From Neobacillus notoginsengisoli (GTDB lineage Bacteria > Bacillota > Bacilli > Bacillales > Cytobacillaceae): 64,000 nt of DNA. Within the stretch, counting starts at the first letter, position 1, and each line of letters starts with the position of its first letter. Made by a program: the position numbers and the translations under genes. Location: contig NZ_QWEG01000008.1 of assembly GCF_003515685.1 (NCBI RefSeq), positions 1 to 64,000 on the forward strand, given 5' to 3'. Positions 8,562-15,794 of this stretch are shown in pieces. Under the pieces are notes generated by a model, which saw only the letters and a list, made by a program, of their open reading frames with translations, was not told the DNA's origin and ran no database searches.

Positions 8562-8588
8562 CTAAAAAAAGAAAGAGGAATCAACATA

Positions 8589-9527
8589 ATGAAAAAAATA
8601 ACAGTACTTGCAGGAGTGTTAACTTTAGGCCTGGTCATTACCGGATGTAGTTCTGCTTCATCCAAAGGAAAATCAGAAGCAATTGAAGTCAGTAAAGGAT
8701 TTAAGGCGGAGCACCTTCACGGTGTTGCCTATTCGGAAGATCAGAACATTTATATTGCCACACATGAAGGAATGCTGGCTACAGATGGCGGACAAAAATG
8801 GACGATGAAAGGGAACTATGACTTTGATTTCATGGGCTACAATGTGATGAGCGATGGGACGATGATTAGCAGCGGGCACCCTGGGAAGGCTTCCAACCTG
8901 CCAAATCCTCTCGGTTTCATGGTCAGCAAGAATAACGGCGAGAAATGGGAACCAATCTCACTGCTCGGAAAAGTGGACTTCCACATCCTTTCGTCAAACT
9001 TTAGCAATCCAGATGTCATTTACGGTATCAACCAGATGGATAGCGGCAATTACAAAGCAGGAATTTATAAGAGTACTAATAAGGGCAAAGACTGGGAACT
9101 TCTGAAATCGACGGGTCTCCCTCAGGATTTGCATACGATTTACTCAATTGTGTCAATGCCAAATGATGAGAACATCCTGTTGGCAGGAACAGATGCTGGA
9201 ATCCTTAAATCTGAAGATGGTGGCATGACATGGGGGATGTTCGACCAGTCTCGCTTAATCACTGCGTTTGGCGTATTGCCTGACACGAAGGAATTGATCG
9301 GTTACTCGATTACAAACCAGGAAGCCGGAATCATGACAAGTGCGGATAATGGCCAAACATGGGAAAACAAGGGATTTGACCTTGGCCAGGATGCGGTAGC
9401 TTACTTTGGGGTCAACCCAAAGGATTCGAAAAAAATTGCCATTTCCACATTTGAAAATAGTGTGTTCGCTACAGATAATGGGGGAGAAAATTGGACACCG
9501 CTCATGGACAAGGGAGTTGTCCAGTAA
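8589..9527 (+). CDS. BNR/Asp-box repeat lipoprotein
   Basis: A 312-residue lipoprotein: a signal peptide ends in the lipobox VITGC, with the lipidated Cys at residue 20. The mature part is a beta-propeller marked by repeated Asp boxes (SKNNGEKW, STNKGKDW, SEDGGMTW, SADNGQTW, TDNGGENW). It resembles the F510_1955 family, which is called a glycosylhydrolase only because it shares the sialidase fold; I see no catalytic set. It follows the polyferredoxin by 27 bases with GAAAGAGGAA as ribosome site and should be in the same operon, on the outer face of the membrane. Confidence 0.85.
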   Translation: MKKITVLAGVLTLGLVITGCSSASSKGKSEAIEVSKGFKAEHLHGVAYSEDQNIYIATHEGMLATDGGQKWTMKGNYDFDFMGYNVMSDGTMISSGHPGKASNLPNPLGFMVSKNNGEKWEPISLLGKVDFHILSSNFSNPDVIYGINQMDSGNYKAGIYKSTNKGKDWELLKSTGLPQDLHTIYSIVSMPNDENILLAGTDAGILKSEDGGMTWGMFDQSRLITAFGVLPDTKELIGYSITNQEAGIMTSADNGQTWENKGFDLGQDAVAYFGVNPKDSKKIAISTFENSVFATDNGGENWTPLMDKGVVQ

Positions 9528-9590
9528 GAACGCAAAGAGCAAGGACACCGTGGGCCCAGTCGGCCTTCGAAATATCTTTACCAATCCTCA

Positions 9591-9622
9591 AAAAAGCCAA
9601 GGACCGATGCCTTGGCTTTTTT
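9591..9622 (+). terminator. Rho-independent terminator
   Basis: AAAAAGCCAAGG and CCTTGGCTTTTTT form a near-perfect hairpin 64 bases after the BNR lipoprotein gene. It ends the operon. Confidence 0.92.
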
Positions 9623-9718
9623 GAGTTCAGATTTAGGTGAACCCTCTGGGAAGAAACCGCATTGTATGCTGAGCCGATCCTGCTTTATGTTACAAATTTA
9701 TTAGGATAAGAGCTGCAG

Positions 9719-9779
9719 TTTACCTCCTTTGGGTGTGGGTAACAGTATAAAATAGCCCGAAAAGGGAGGTGAAATCACG
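9719..9779 (+). promoter_or_regulatory. Likely promoter/operator of the Cys-rich gene
   Basis: TTTACC and GGGTAA halves flank the G-rich sequence TCCTTTGGGTGT, followed by TATAAAAT at 9746-9753 as a likely -10. The ribosome site GGGAGGTG is at 9764-9771. The dyad could be a metal-regulator site but does not match the CsoR consensus well. Confidence 0.4.
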
Positions 9780-10112
9780 GTGGTAAATCAAATGTATCAG
9801 GAGTGCATTGATGCCTGTCTCGAATGCATGGAGGCATGCAATTCTTGCTATGATGCCTGCCTGCGTGAAGAAGATGTCAAGATGATGGCCGATTGCATCA
9901 GGATGGATAGGGAGTGTGCGGATATTTGCGCTTTTGCAATAAAAGCCATGCAGTCCAATTCTCCTTTTGCAAAACAAATCATCGCCTTGTGCGCCGAGAT
10001 TTGCCAGGCCTGCGGGGAGGAGTGCCAGAAGCACAGCCACCACGACCATTGCCGGAAGTGTGCCGAGGCCTGTTTCCGCTGTGCCGAGGTGTGCCGGAAA
10101 ATGGTTGCCTAA
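9780..10112 (+). CDS. Four-helix-bundle copper-storage-like Cys-rich protein
   Basis: A 110-residue cytosolic protein with 18 cysteines, mostly as CxxxC or CxxCxxxC on amphipathic helices (ECIDACLECMEACNSC, CAEICQACGEEC, CRKCAEACFRCAEVC), plus a His patch KHSHHDHC. This is the DUF326/YhjQ type, related to the Csp copper-storage proteins in which thiols inside a four-helix bundle hold many Cu(I) ions. No signal peptide is seen, so it resembles cytosolic Csp3. The GTG start at 9780 fits GGGAGGTG 9 bases upstream; the ATG at 9792 would be too far. It ends at a terminator shared with the convergent seleno-lipoprotein gene. Confidence 0.88.
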   Translation: MVNQMYQECIDACLECMEACNSCYDACLREEDVKMMADCIRMDRECADICAFAIKAMQSNSPFAKQIIALCAEICQACGEECQKHSHHDHCRKCAEACFRCAEVCRKMVA

Positions 10113-10125
10113 CGGCATGAGAATT

Positions 10126-10164
10126 AAAAAAGCATTCGCGGCAGAAAGTCCCGCGAATGCTTTT
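10126..10164. terminator. Bidirectional terminator
   Basis: AAAAAGCATTCGCGG pairs with CCGCGAATGCTTTT. It has an A run on the left and a T run on the right, so it serves both the Cys-rich gene and the leftward lipoprotein gene. Confidence 0.88.
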
Positions 10165-10187
10165 CATTTACGTCAAATGAATGAACC

Positions 10188-10643
10188 TTAATTTTTCGGT
10201 GCGGGTGTTGGCGTCCCTTCACCGAATGTAGAATAATGGTCAACGATTTTCTCGTGGATTACCTTCAGGTCTTTGCCGTTTTGTTTCAACATTACCGCCT
10301 CACGGGCGATATTGACACAGATGTCTCAGGCAGTCCCGTGCGGTGTCCATTCGGTTACAGCTTGATTATCATCCATATCAACAACAAAGCAGTCAAGGTT
10401 GTTTTCATGGCCTGATTCAGCGCCACATCCACAATAGCATGGAACTGATTCAAGCACTTCAGGATATTGTGCGGCTAATAGATAAGTCTCTTCCACTTTC
10501 TTTGGAGAATTGGTTACATAATCTGGCAGGGCCAAGTGCTTCTGATCTAGCTCTAGATTTGCAGTATCCAAAGAGCTGCAGGCAGAAATAATACCGATTG
10601 CAAGAATCGCCATTATTAGCAACAAGAATCTTGATCGTTTCAT
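10188..10643 (-). CDS. PCYCGC-motif lipoprotein, putative selenoprotein (in-frame UGA at 10326-10328)
   Basis: Read through the UGA this is a 151-residue lipoprotein with lipobox IISAC (Cys22), the family motif PCYCGCG with GHENNLDCF, then EWTPHGTA, the UGA (residue 106), DICVNIAREA and a tail ending PTPAPKN before TAA. Stopping at the UGA would remove 45 residues that are conserved in the paralog at 10858. As I recall, homologs have Cys at this position, giving CxxC, so the UGA most likely encodes selenocysteine in a UxxC redox motif. A hairpin with loop CGUGA lies 16-32 nt after the UGA. AAGGAGAGG precedes the ATG. It acts outside the membrane. The alternative is a truncated gene; the Sec machinery is not in this window. 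Confidence 0.8.
10294..10310 (-). promoter_or_regulatory. Candidate bacterial SECIS hairpin, first copy
   Basis: On the minus strand AUCGCC pairs with GGCGGU (a U-A pair can extend it) around the loop CGUGA. The loop lies 22-26 nt after the UGA. Loop distance, short stem and a G within the first two loop bases agree with the bacterial SECIS model as I recall it. It is read by eye, not scored. Confidence 0.5.
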
Positions 10644-10818
10644 TTGCCTCTCCTTTTATAAGTTGTTTAACGGACATGGCCACGGAACAAGTTTGGTTGG
10701 GATGTTGCCGTGAGTCAGCTATGATGACTATTCCTAATCTTAATAATGGGGGAGAAATGTGCAGAAAGTATCGAGAAAAGGTTAAGGAATTTCGAACAAA
10801 TAGCCCCTTATTTTTGCT
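10644..10818. other. Spacer upstream of the first seleno-lipoprotein gene
   Basis: This 175-base A+T-rich spacer must hold the promoter of the leftward gene, unless readthrough from its paralog supplies it. The ribosome site AAGGAGAGG (minus strand) lies at about 10649-10657. I cannot pick a convincing -35/-10 pair. Confidence 0.35.
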
Positions 10819-10847
10819 AAAAAAGCCCCTCCTGCAATGGAGAGGCC
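10819..10847 (-). terminator. Terminator of the second PCYCGC gene
   Basis: On the minus strand CCTCTCC pairs with GGAGGGG around a short loop and is followed by CTTTTTT, 11 bases after the TAA stop of the lipoprotein gene. Its position after the TAA, not after the UGA, supports the longer reading frame. Confidence 0.75.
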
Positions 10848-10857
10848 AGTTATAAAA

Positions 10858-11319
10858 TTAATTGGAGGGAACCGGTGTTGGTGTTCCTTCTCCATAGGAG
10901 GAGTATTTATCAACGATTTTTTCGTGGATTTCCTTCATGCCTTTACCATCTTGCTTCATTTGTACCGCCTCCCGGGCGATGTTGACACAAATGTCTCAAG
11001 CGGTGCCGTGGGGATCCCACTCGGTTACTGCATTATGATCTCCCATGCCTTTTACAAAACAATCAAGATTGCTCTTATGGCCAGAGCCGACGCCGCAGCT
11101 GCAATAGCACGGTACGGAGGCCAGCACTGCAGGATATTCCCCGGCCATTACATATGTTTCCTGAACCATTTTAGGAGTTGCCAGCACATAATCCGGCAAA
11201 GCGGCATGCTTCTTGTCAAGCTTCAGCTCATCGGTTTTTGCCGAATTCGAACTGCAGGCCGAGATGATGCCAATGGCCAAAATCGCCAACACCAGCAACA
11301 ACAACTTCGTATACTTCAT
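10858..11319 (-). CDS. PCYCGC-motif lipoprotein paralog, putative selenoprotein (in-frame UGA at 10996-10998)
   Basis: Read through the UGA this is a 153-residue lipoprotein: lipobox IISAC, KHAALPDYV, PCYCSCG with GHKSNLDCF, EWDPHGTA, UGA (residue 108), DICVNIARE and a tail ending PTPVPSN before TAA. The 45-residue tail is identical to the other copy at 34 positions. Of 25 differing codons, 14 are synonymous, so the tail is under protein-level selection and must be translated. The first motif has Ser for Gly (PCYCSCG). GGGAGAAGG precedes the ATG. It lies upstream of its paralog in the same direction, a tandem duplication. Function is unknown; the UxxC pair suggests thiol/selenol redox work on the outer membrane face, perhaps linked to the copper genes. 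Confidence 0.8.
10964..10980 (-). promoter_or_regulatory. Candidate bacterial SECIS hairpin, second copy
   Basis: AUCGCC/GGCGGU around the loop CGGGA, at the same distance from the UGA as in the other gene. Only one base of the hairpin differs between the copies, and it is in the loop. Confidence 0.45.
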
Positions 11320-11587
11320 AGCCCTTCTCCCTCTCTTATTGATAAACCTATTTTAACAAGGAATGGATGTTGGAAACCTTACTTATTTCAAACGTTTTGT
11401 GACAGCAAATGGGATGTAATATAGGCCTTGCACCAGAACGAGACTGAATACGTAGTGTATAGATACACCGCGCCGAACCGAGCCATGATTAACACGTCCC
11501 GGAGGAGGTGCCGTCCACCTGCTGTTTTTTTGAGAAAAGATTGGGGTATTATAACAATATTTACGGAATGTGAAGGGGGATGGCATC
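11320..11587. other. Spacer before speD with a weak terminator-like hairpin
   Basis: A divergent promoter region. AGGTG/CACCT around CCGTC at 11506-11520, followed by a T7 run at 11524-11530, resembles a small terminator or attenuator on the plus strand ahead of speD. The stem is only 5 bp. No known riboswitch is recognised. Confidence 0.35.
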
Positions 11588-12484
11588 ATGGATTTTACAC
11601 CGCAGCAGCGGGTGGAGCTGCATGGGTTCAATAATCTGACGAAGAGCTTGAGTTTTAATATGTATGATATTTGCTATACGCAGACGAAGGAGGAGCGGGA
11701 GGCGTATCTAGAGTATATAGATGAGCGGTATAATGCAGATCGCCTGACGAGAATTCTGAAACATGTTGCGGATATCATTGGCGCGAATGTGCTGAATGTG
11801 GCGAAGCAGGATTACGTGCCCCAAGGTGCGAGTGTGACAATGCTTGTGTCGGAAGGGCCGGTTGTCGAGGTGCCGAACGAAGTATTCGAGGAATCGCCCG
11901 GGCCGCTGCCAAGCAACGTGACGATCGCGCTCGACAAAAGCCACATCACGGTGCATACGTATCCCGAGTACCATCCGGATGAGGGAATCAGCACCTTTCG
12001 CGCCGATATCGATGTTTCCACGTGCGGGGAAATTTCGCCGCTGAAAGCGCTCAATTACTTGATTCATTCATTTGAGACAGACGTGATGACGATGGACTAC
12101 CGCGTGCGAGGTTTCACGCGGGATAAAGAAGGCTACAAGCTGTTCATCGACCATGAGATTTCATCGATTCAGAACTATATACCGGACGAGGTCATCGACC
12201 GGTACCAAATGATTGATGTGAATGTGTACCAGGAACACATTTTCCATACGAAATGTAAGCTCCGCGATTTTGATTTGAACAATTACCTGTTTGGCTACAC
12301 AAAGGATAAACTGACCGAGGAACAGCGCCAGGAAATCGAGGAAAGCATTAAATGGGAAATGGACGAGATTTTTTATGGCAAAAATATGTACCAGGGCAGT
12401 TTTGACAAAAATGCCGCGAAAGCGTTTCGCGATAACCTAGAATCTGAAGTGCAAAAGAAAAAGACCGATTCGGAGCCTGAATAA
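11588..12484 (+). CDS. speD: S-adenosylmethionine decarboxylase proenzyme, E. coli type
   Basis: A 298-residue pyruvoyl enzyme that decarboxylates S-adenosylmethionine to supply aminopropyl groups for spermidine. The self-cleavage site [13 protein letters not shown] is present; the Ser becomes the pyruvoyl group. The catalytic Cys lies in [17 protein letters not shown]. The length and motifs match the long E. coli-type class, not the 126-residue form of B. subtilis. ATG 11588 is chosen because GAAGGGGGA lies 7-8 bases upstream; a GTG at 11570 would overlap that site. It stands alone, with its own terminator over the stop codon. Confidence 0.94.
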   Translation: MDFTPQQRVELHGFNNLTKSLSFNMYDICYTQTKEEREAYLEYIDERYNADRLTRILKHVADIIGANVLNVAKQDYVPQGASVTMLVSEGPVVEVPNEVFEESPGPLPSNVTIALDKSHITVHTYPEYHPDEGISTFRADIDVSTCGEISPLKALNYLIHSFETDVMTMDYRVRGFTRDKEGYKLFIDHEISSIQNYIPDEVIDRYQMIDVNVYQEHIFHTKCKLRDFDLNNYLFGYTKDKLTEEQRQEIEESIKWEMDEIFYGKNMYQGSFDKNAAKAFRDNLESEVQKKKTDSEPE

Positions 12485-12507
12485 GGATTCCGGACCGGTC
12501 TTTTCTT
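12461..12507 (+). terminator. Terminator overlapping the speD stop
   Basis: AAGACCG pairs with CGGTCTT, with further inner pairing (CGGAGCC/GGATTCCG), and TTTTCTTTT follows. The 5' arm is inside the last codons of speD. Confidence 0.8.
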
Positions 12508-12583
12508 TTAAGGTTGATTTTTAACTACGTTGATTGAAGAGATGGGCGTTGGGGCAAACCCCAATTGCTGTCACTCAAGTGCC

Positions 12584-12628
12584 GGATGGGTGACAACAAA
12601 CGTTCGAAACTTGGGTTTGTTGTCATCC
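12584..12628. terminator. Long hairpin between convergent genes
   Basis: GGATGGGTGACAACAAAC pairs with GTTTGTTGTCATCC around a 13-base loop. It lies just past the end of the leftward gene at 12654 but lacks a T tract. Confidence 0.45.
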
Positions 12629-12653
12629 AAAGTGTGGATGAGGAGCAGCTTCA

Positions 12654-13007
12654 CTACTCGGATTCCCGCTCCGCTACCCCAAGATAATCGGTTAAAGACG
12701 TCACTTCAATTTCACGCCCGTTTTTACTGTACACGGTCATAGCCCCCTCGCGCGTAACGGCTTTCCAGCCGGCGAGCTTAATCCTGAGGAGGTATGTAAA
12801 GGGCAGGCCATTTTCCTCTGAAGCATGGGACCAGTCATAGGTCGTGACCATGTTCTTTTCGGTGGCCACCTTTGCAAACCGCGGAACAGGGAAACCTTCA
12901 AACTTTTCGGGATTTTCATATGGCAGAAAAATAAACGAATAGAGGAGGATCGTGGCAACGGCAACAAGCACCAGAGGTTTCTTCACGGATTTTCGACTTA
13001 TGTTCAT
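12654..13007 (-). CDS. Small single-pass membrane protein, unknown function
   Basis: A 117-residue protein with a short basic N-terminus, one hydrophobic helix (residues about 10-28, LVLVAVATILLYSFIFL) and a soluble remainder that would lie outside the membrane. I do not recognise it. ATG 13007 directly follows GGGAGGGG; a TTG four codons earlier has no ribosome site. It is convergent with speD and divergent from the spoVAF-like gene. Confidence 0.65.
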   Translation of the reverse strand: MNISRKSVKKPLVLVAVATILLYSFIFLPYENPEKFEGFPVPRFAKVATEKNMVTTYDWSHASEENGLPFTYLLRIKLAGWKAVTREGAMTVYSKNGREIEVTSLTDYLGVAERESE

Positions 13008-13147
13008 CCCCTCCCGCAACAGGTTTTCTCTCCTAATTTTACCACAAAAAATATAACTTCATGCCTGATTTTTAGAATTTTCCAACAAATATGCGTGCTC
13101 TAAAAAGTATGAATGTCCTTCTTAATGGCTATGATGAGATGTAGATT

Positions 13148-14644
13148 TTGGAAACTATTTTGCCAAATGGGGCTGAGGCGAAAATGCAAACGGAAATAAA
13201 GAATAAAGTAAGTACAAGTCTTGAGGCGAATGCGGACTTTTTGAAAAGAGAGCTTGGGGTTGAAAAAAACTTCGATGTCATTCACCTTGAAGTGGAATAT
13301 GCCGGCCGTAAAATGGCGCTATTCATGATTGATGGACTCGTCAAGGACGATATGCTCCATTTGCTCCTGAAATTCATGGCGAACCTGAAACAGGAGCAGC
13401 TCAAGGACGTAACCATCAAAGAAATGATGAAAGCATACATTCCTTATATTGAACTCGAATCGACAGCGGATCTTGACAAGGCCGCTGATACGGTTCTCGC
13501 CGGCCCGACTGCGCTCGTCGTGGACGGCGAATCGGAAATCATTTTAATCGATGCCCGGACGTATCCGGTTAGGGGACCTGAGGAGCCTGATACGGAGCGG
13601 GTTGTCCGCGGCTCGCGTGATGGCTTTGTTGAAACGATTGTTTTTAACACGGCCCTGATTAGAAGGCGTGTCCGCGACAGGACTCTTCGGATGGAATACA
13701 TCCAGGCCGGCCGCCGCTCGAAAACCGATATGATTGTCTGTTACATAGAAGATATTGCCGACAATGATTTGGTTTCGCGCATAAAGGATAAATTGTCCGC
13801 CATTGATACCGACGGTCTGCCGATGGCCGAGAAAACGGTTGAGGAGTTCATTACCGGGAAACACTGGAACCCGTTTCCCGCCGTCCGTTATACGGAGCGG
13901 CCGGACACCGCCGCGGTCCATTTATATGAAGGCCATGTGTGCGTCCTCGTCGACGGCTCGCCGAGTGTCATCATTACCCCGACAACGTATTGGGACCATC
14001 TCCAGCACGCCGAAGAATACCGGAACAAACCGGTTGTTGGCGCCTACTTAAGGATGGTTCGATTTGTGGCGGTGTGGGCCTCGCTGTTTTTGCTGCCGCT
14101 TTGGTACTTGCTCGTGATCGATCCGAGCCTCGTTCCTGGGAACATGAAATTCATCGGGCCGAATGATCCCGGCAAAATTCCTTTGTTCCTCCAGTTTTTT
14201 ATGGTGGAAATAGGGATTGATATGCTGCGGATGGCGGCCATCCATACGCCGACTTCGCTTGCGACAGCGCTTGGGCTTGTCGCAGCTTTGATGATTGGGC
14301 AGGTCGCCGTTGAAGTTGGTCTTCTGACGAACGAAGTCATCCTTTACTTGGCGCTGGCCGCAATCGGAACGTTTGCCACACCAAGCTATGAGCTGAGCCT
14401 CGCCAACAGGCTTATTCGCCTGTTTTTACTCATCACGACATCTCTGTTCCATACGCTCGGGCTCGTCGTCGGCTTCGCACTCGTCATCCTTTTTTTAGCG
14501 CGGATGAAAAGCTTCGGCGTTCCGTATCTATGGCCGTTCCTTCCTTTTGAGGCAAGGGCTTTCAAGGACGTGGTGTTCCGGTCGCCGATCCCGCTTAAGC
14601 ACAGAAGGCCGAAAATCCTGCAGCCAAAGGATCCGGACCGGTAG
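13148..14644 (+). CDS. spoVAF: Stage V sporulation protein AF-like germination protein
   Basis: A protein of up to 498 residues of the GerA A-subunit family. The N-terminal half is soluble (FDVIHLEVEYAGRKMALFMIDG, then RRSKTDMIVCYIEDIAD), the C-terminal half has about five membrane helices, and the cytoplasmic tail is basic and Pro-rich. Length and N-terminal sequence fit SpoVAF better than GerAA. SpoVAF helps nutrient germination and dipicolinate release in spores. In B. subtilis it is the end of the spoVA operon, but here no spoVA gene lies next to it. The TTG start at 13148 has a weak ribosome site; ATG 13184 after GAGGCG is equally possible. Confidence 0.82.
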   Translation: METILPNGAEAKMQTEIKNKVSTSLEANADFLKRELGVEKNFDVIHLEVEYAGRKMALFMIDGLVKDDMLHLLLKFMANLKQEQLKDVTIKEMMKAYIPYIELESTADLDKAADTVLAGPTALVVDGESEIILIDARTYPVRGPEEPDTERVVRGSRDGFVETIVFNTALIRRRVRDRTLRMEYIQAGRRSKTDMIVCYIEDIADNDLVSRIKDKLSAIDTDGLPMAEKTVEEFITGKHWNPFPAVRYTERPDTAAVHLYEGHVCVLVDGSPSVIITPTTYWDHLQHAEEYRNKPVVGAYLRMVRFVAVWASLFLLPLWYLLVIDPSLVPGNMKFIGPNDPGKIPLFLQFFMVEIGIDMLRMAAIHTPTSLATALGLVAALMIGQVAVEVGLLTNEVILYLALAAIGTFATPSYELSLANRLIRLFLLITTSLFHTLGLVVGFALVILFLARMKSFGVPYLWPFLPFEARAFKDVVFRSPIPLKHRRPKILQPKDPDR

Positions 14645-14900
14645 AAAAGGAGAAGCCCATTCCTGTCTAAATAACTTTATAATATGGGATTGCGAATGGG
14701 TTTCCTGGCCAAAAAGGCGATCGCGACAGAGAATTGCGGGAATGGTGCTTAGCTGTCGCGCAAGGCTTGGATTTGCGGCAGCTATCCCTCAAAACGAGGC
14801 TCCCCGATAGATGAGACTACTCCCTTCCAAAATGAGTGTGATAAACTGGGATTATCAGCCAGATTCGCTCGAACAATTGGAAAAGGGAGGCCGGGAAAAT

Positions 14901-15692
14901 ATGATTCATCCAGCACTCAAGCTGCCAAAGGAACTAGAGGTTTACAGAAGCGAAATTGATAAGACTGTAAAGCCGTGCGTCAGGATTACGACTGAAAAAG
15001 GGGAAACCTCGCTTACTCAAAGCAAATTTGGAGGGCAGCCCTACATGCCGAAAGAGTGCACACATCCAAAAGATGAGCATAATCATTACATGGCGTTGTT
15101 CGCCCAGATCAATTTCAGTGAAGTACCGCATATTGAGGCAATGCCTAAAACCGGCATTCTTCAATTTTATTTGTCGCCGGTTGATGATATGTACGGCCTT
15201 GACTTTGATGATCCTTATTCGCAAAAGAACTTTCGGATTGTCTTCCATGAAAAGGTTGTTGAAGAGTCTGAGCTTATAACGGATTTTTCCTACATCCCAG
15301 ACCTTGGGGACGACTATGAATCTATTGTAGAAGAAGGAAGGATGAAGTTTGAGCTCATTGCGTCGCCCGTTTCTAATGGTGATTTCCGCTTTGAAGAGTT
15401 GCTTGATGCAGATCTCTCCAAGCCTATTAATCATAAAAAATATGAGGATTTATTGGAATTATATACTGAGGAACTCGCGGCGGAAGGCCACCGGATTGGC
15501 GGTTATCCGTATTTTACTCAAATGGATCCACGCGAGAAAGGGGACCCCGAAATCCTTCTCTTCCAGGCGGACACGGACGATGAAATCGGCCTCATGTTCG
15601 GTGACTGTGGCGTTGCCAATTTCTTCATAAGAGAAGAGGATTTACGAAATCGAAACTTTCAAAACGTGCTATATAACTGGGATTGCTGCTGA
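14901..15692 (+). CDS. YwqG-like protein (DUF1963)
   Basis: A 263-residue cytosolic protein, the same size as B. subtilis YwqG. Typical DUF1963 features are seen: TSLTQSKFGGQPYMP, an acidic middle, HRIGGYPYFTQMDPRE and the closing LMFGDCGVANFFI block. The family function is unknown. The start is ATG 14901, with GGGAGG about 11 bases upstream; the longer frame from 14811 has no ribosome site and lacks family similarity. It is a single gene, with a bidirectional terminator following. Confidence 0.85.
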   Translation: MIHPALKLPKELEVYRSEIDKTVKPCVRITTEKGETSLTQSKFGGQPYMPKECTHPKDEHNHYMALFAQINFSEVPHIEAMPKTGILQFYLSPVDDMYGLDFDDPYSQKNFRIVFHEKVVEESELITDFSYIPDLGDDYESIVEEGRMKFELIASPVSNGDFRFEELLDADLSKPINHKKYEDLLELYTEELAAEGHRIGGYPYFTQMDPREKGDPEILLFQADTDDEIGLMFGDCGVANFFIREEDLRNRNFQNVLYNWDCC

Positions 15693-15716
15693 AATCCCAC
15701 AGCGAAAACAAACGAA

Positions 15717-15780
15717 ACCCGCACGTGTGGCCTGGTCCGAAAAATGAATGATTCAGCCGCCGTGCGGGTTGTCCGCTTTT
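15717..15780. terminator. Convergent-gene terminator
   Basis: ACCCGCACG pairs with CGTGCGGGT across a long loop, and a TTTT run follows at 15777-15780. It lies between convergent genes. Confidence 0.6.
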
Positions 15781-15794
15781 GCCCAAAAAGGCAT

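Noticed and set aside
10598-10855. Plus-strand open frame opposite the first lipoprotein gene's upstream region
   Set aside because: No ribosome site, antisense to a gene start, and it ends in the terminator of the second lipoprotein gene.
10326-11319. The two PCYCGC genes as ordinary short proteins or pseudogenes ending at UGA
   Set aside because: Both copies keep the same open 45-codon tail with many synonymous changes, and a terminator lies after the TAA. Two independent decays at the same codon are unlikely.
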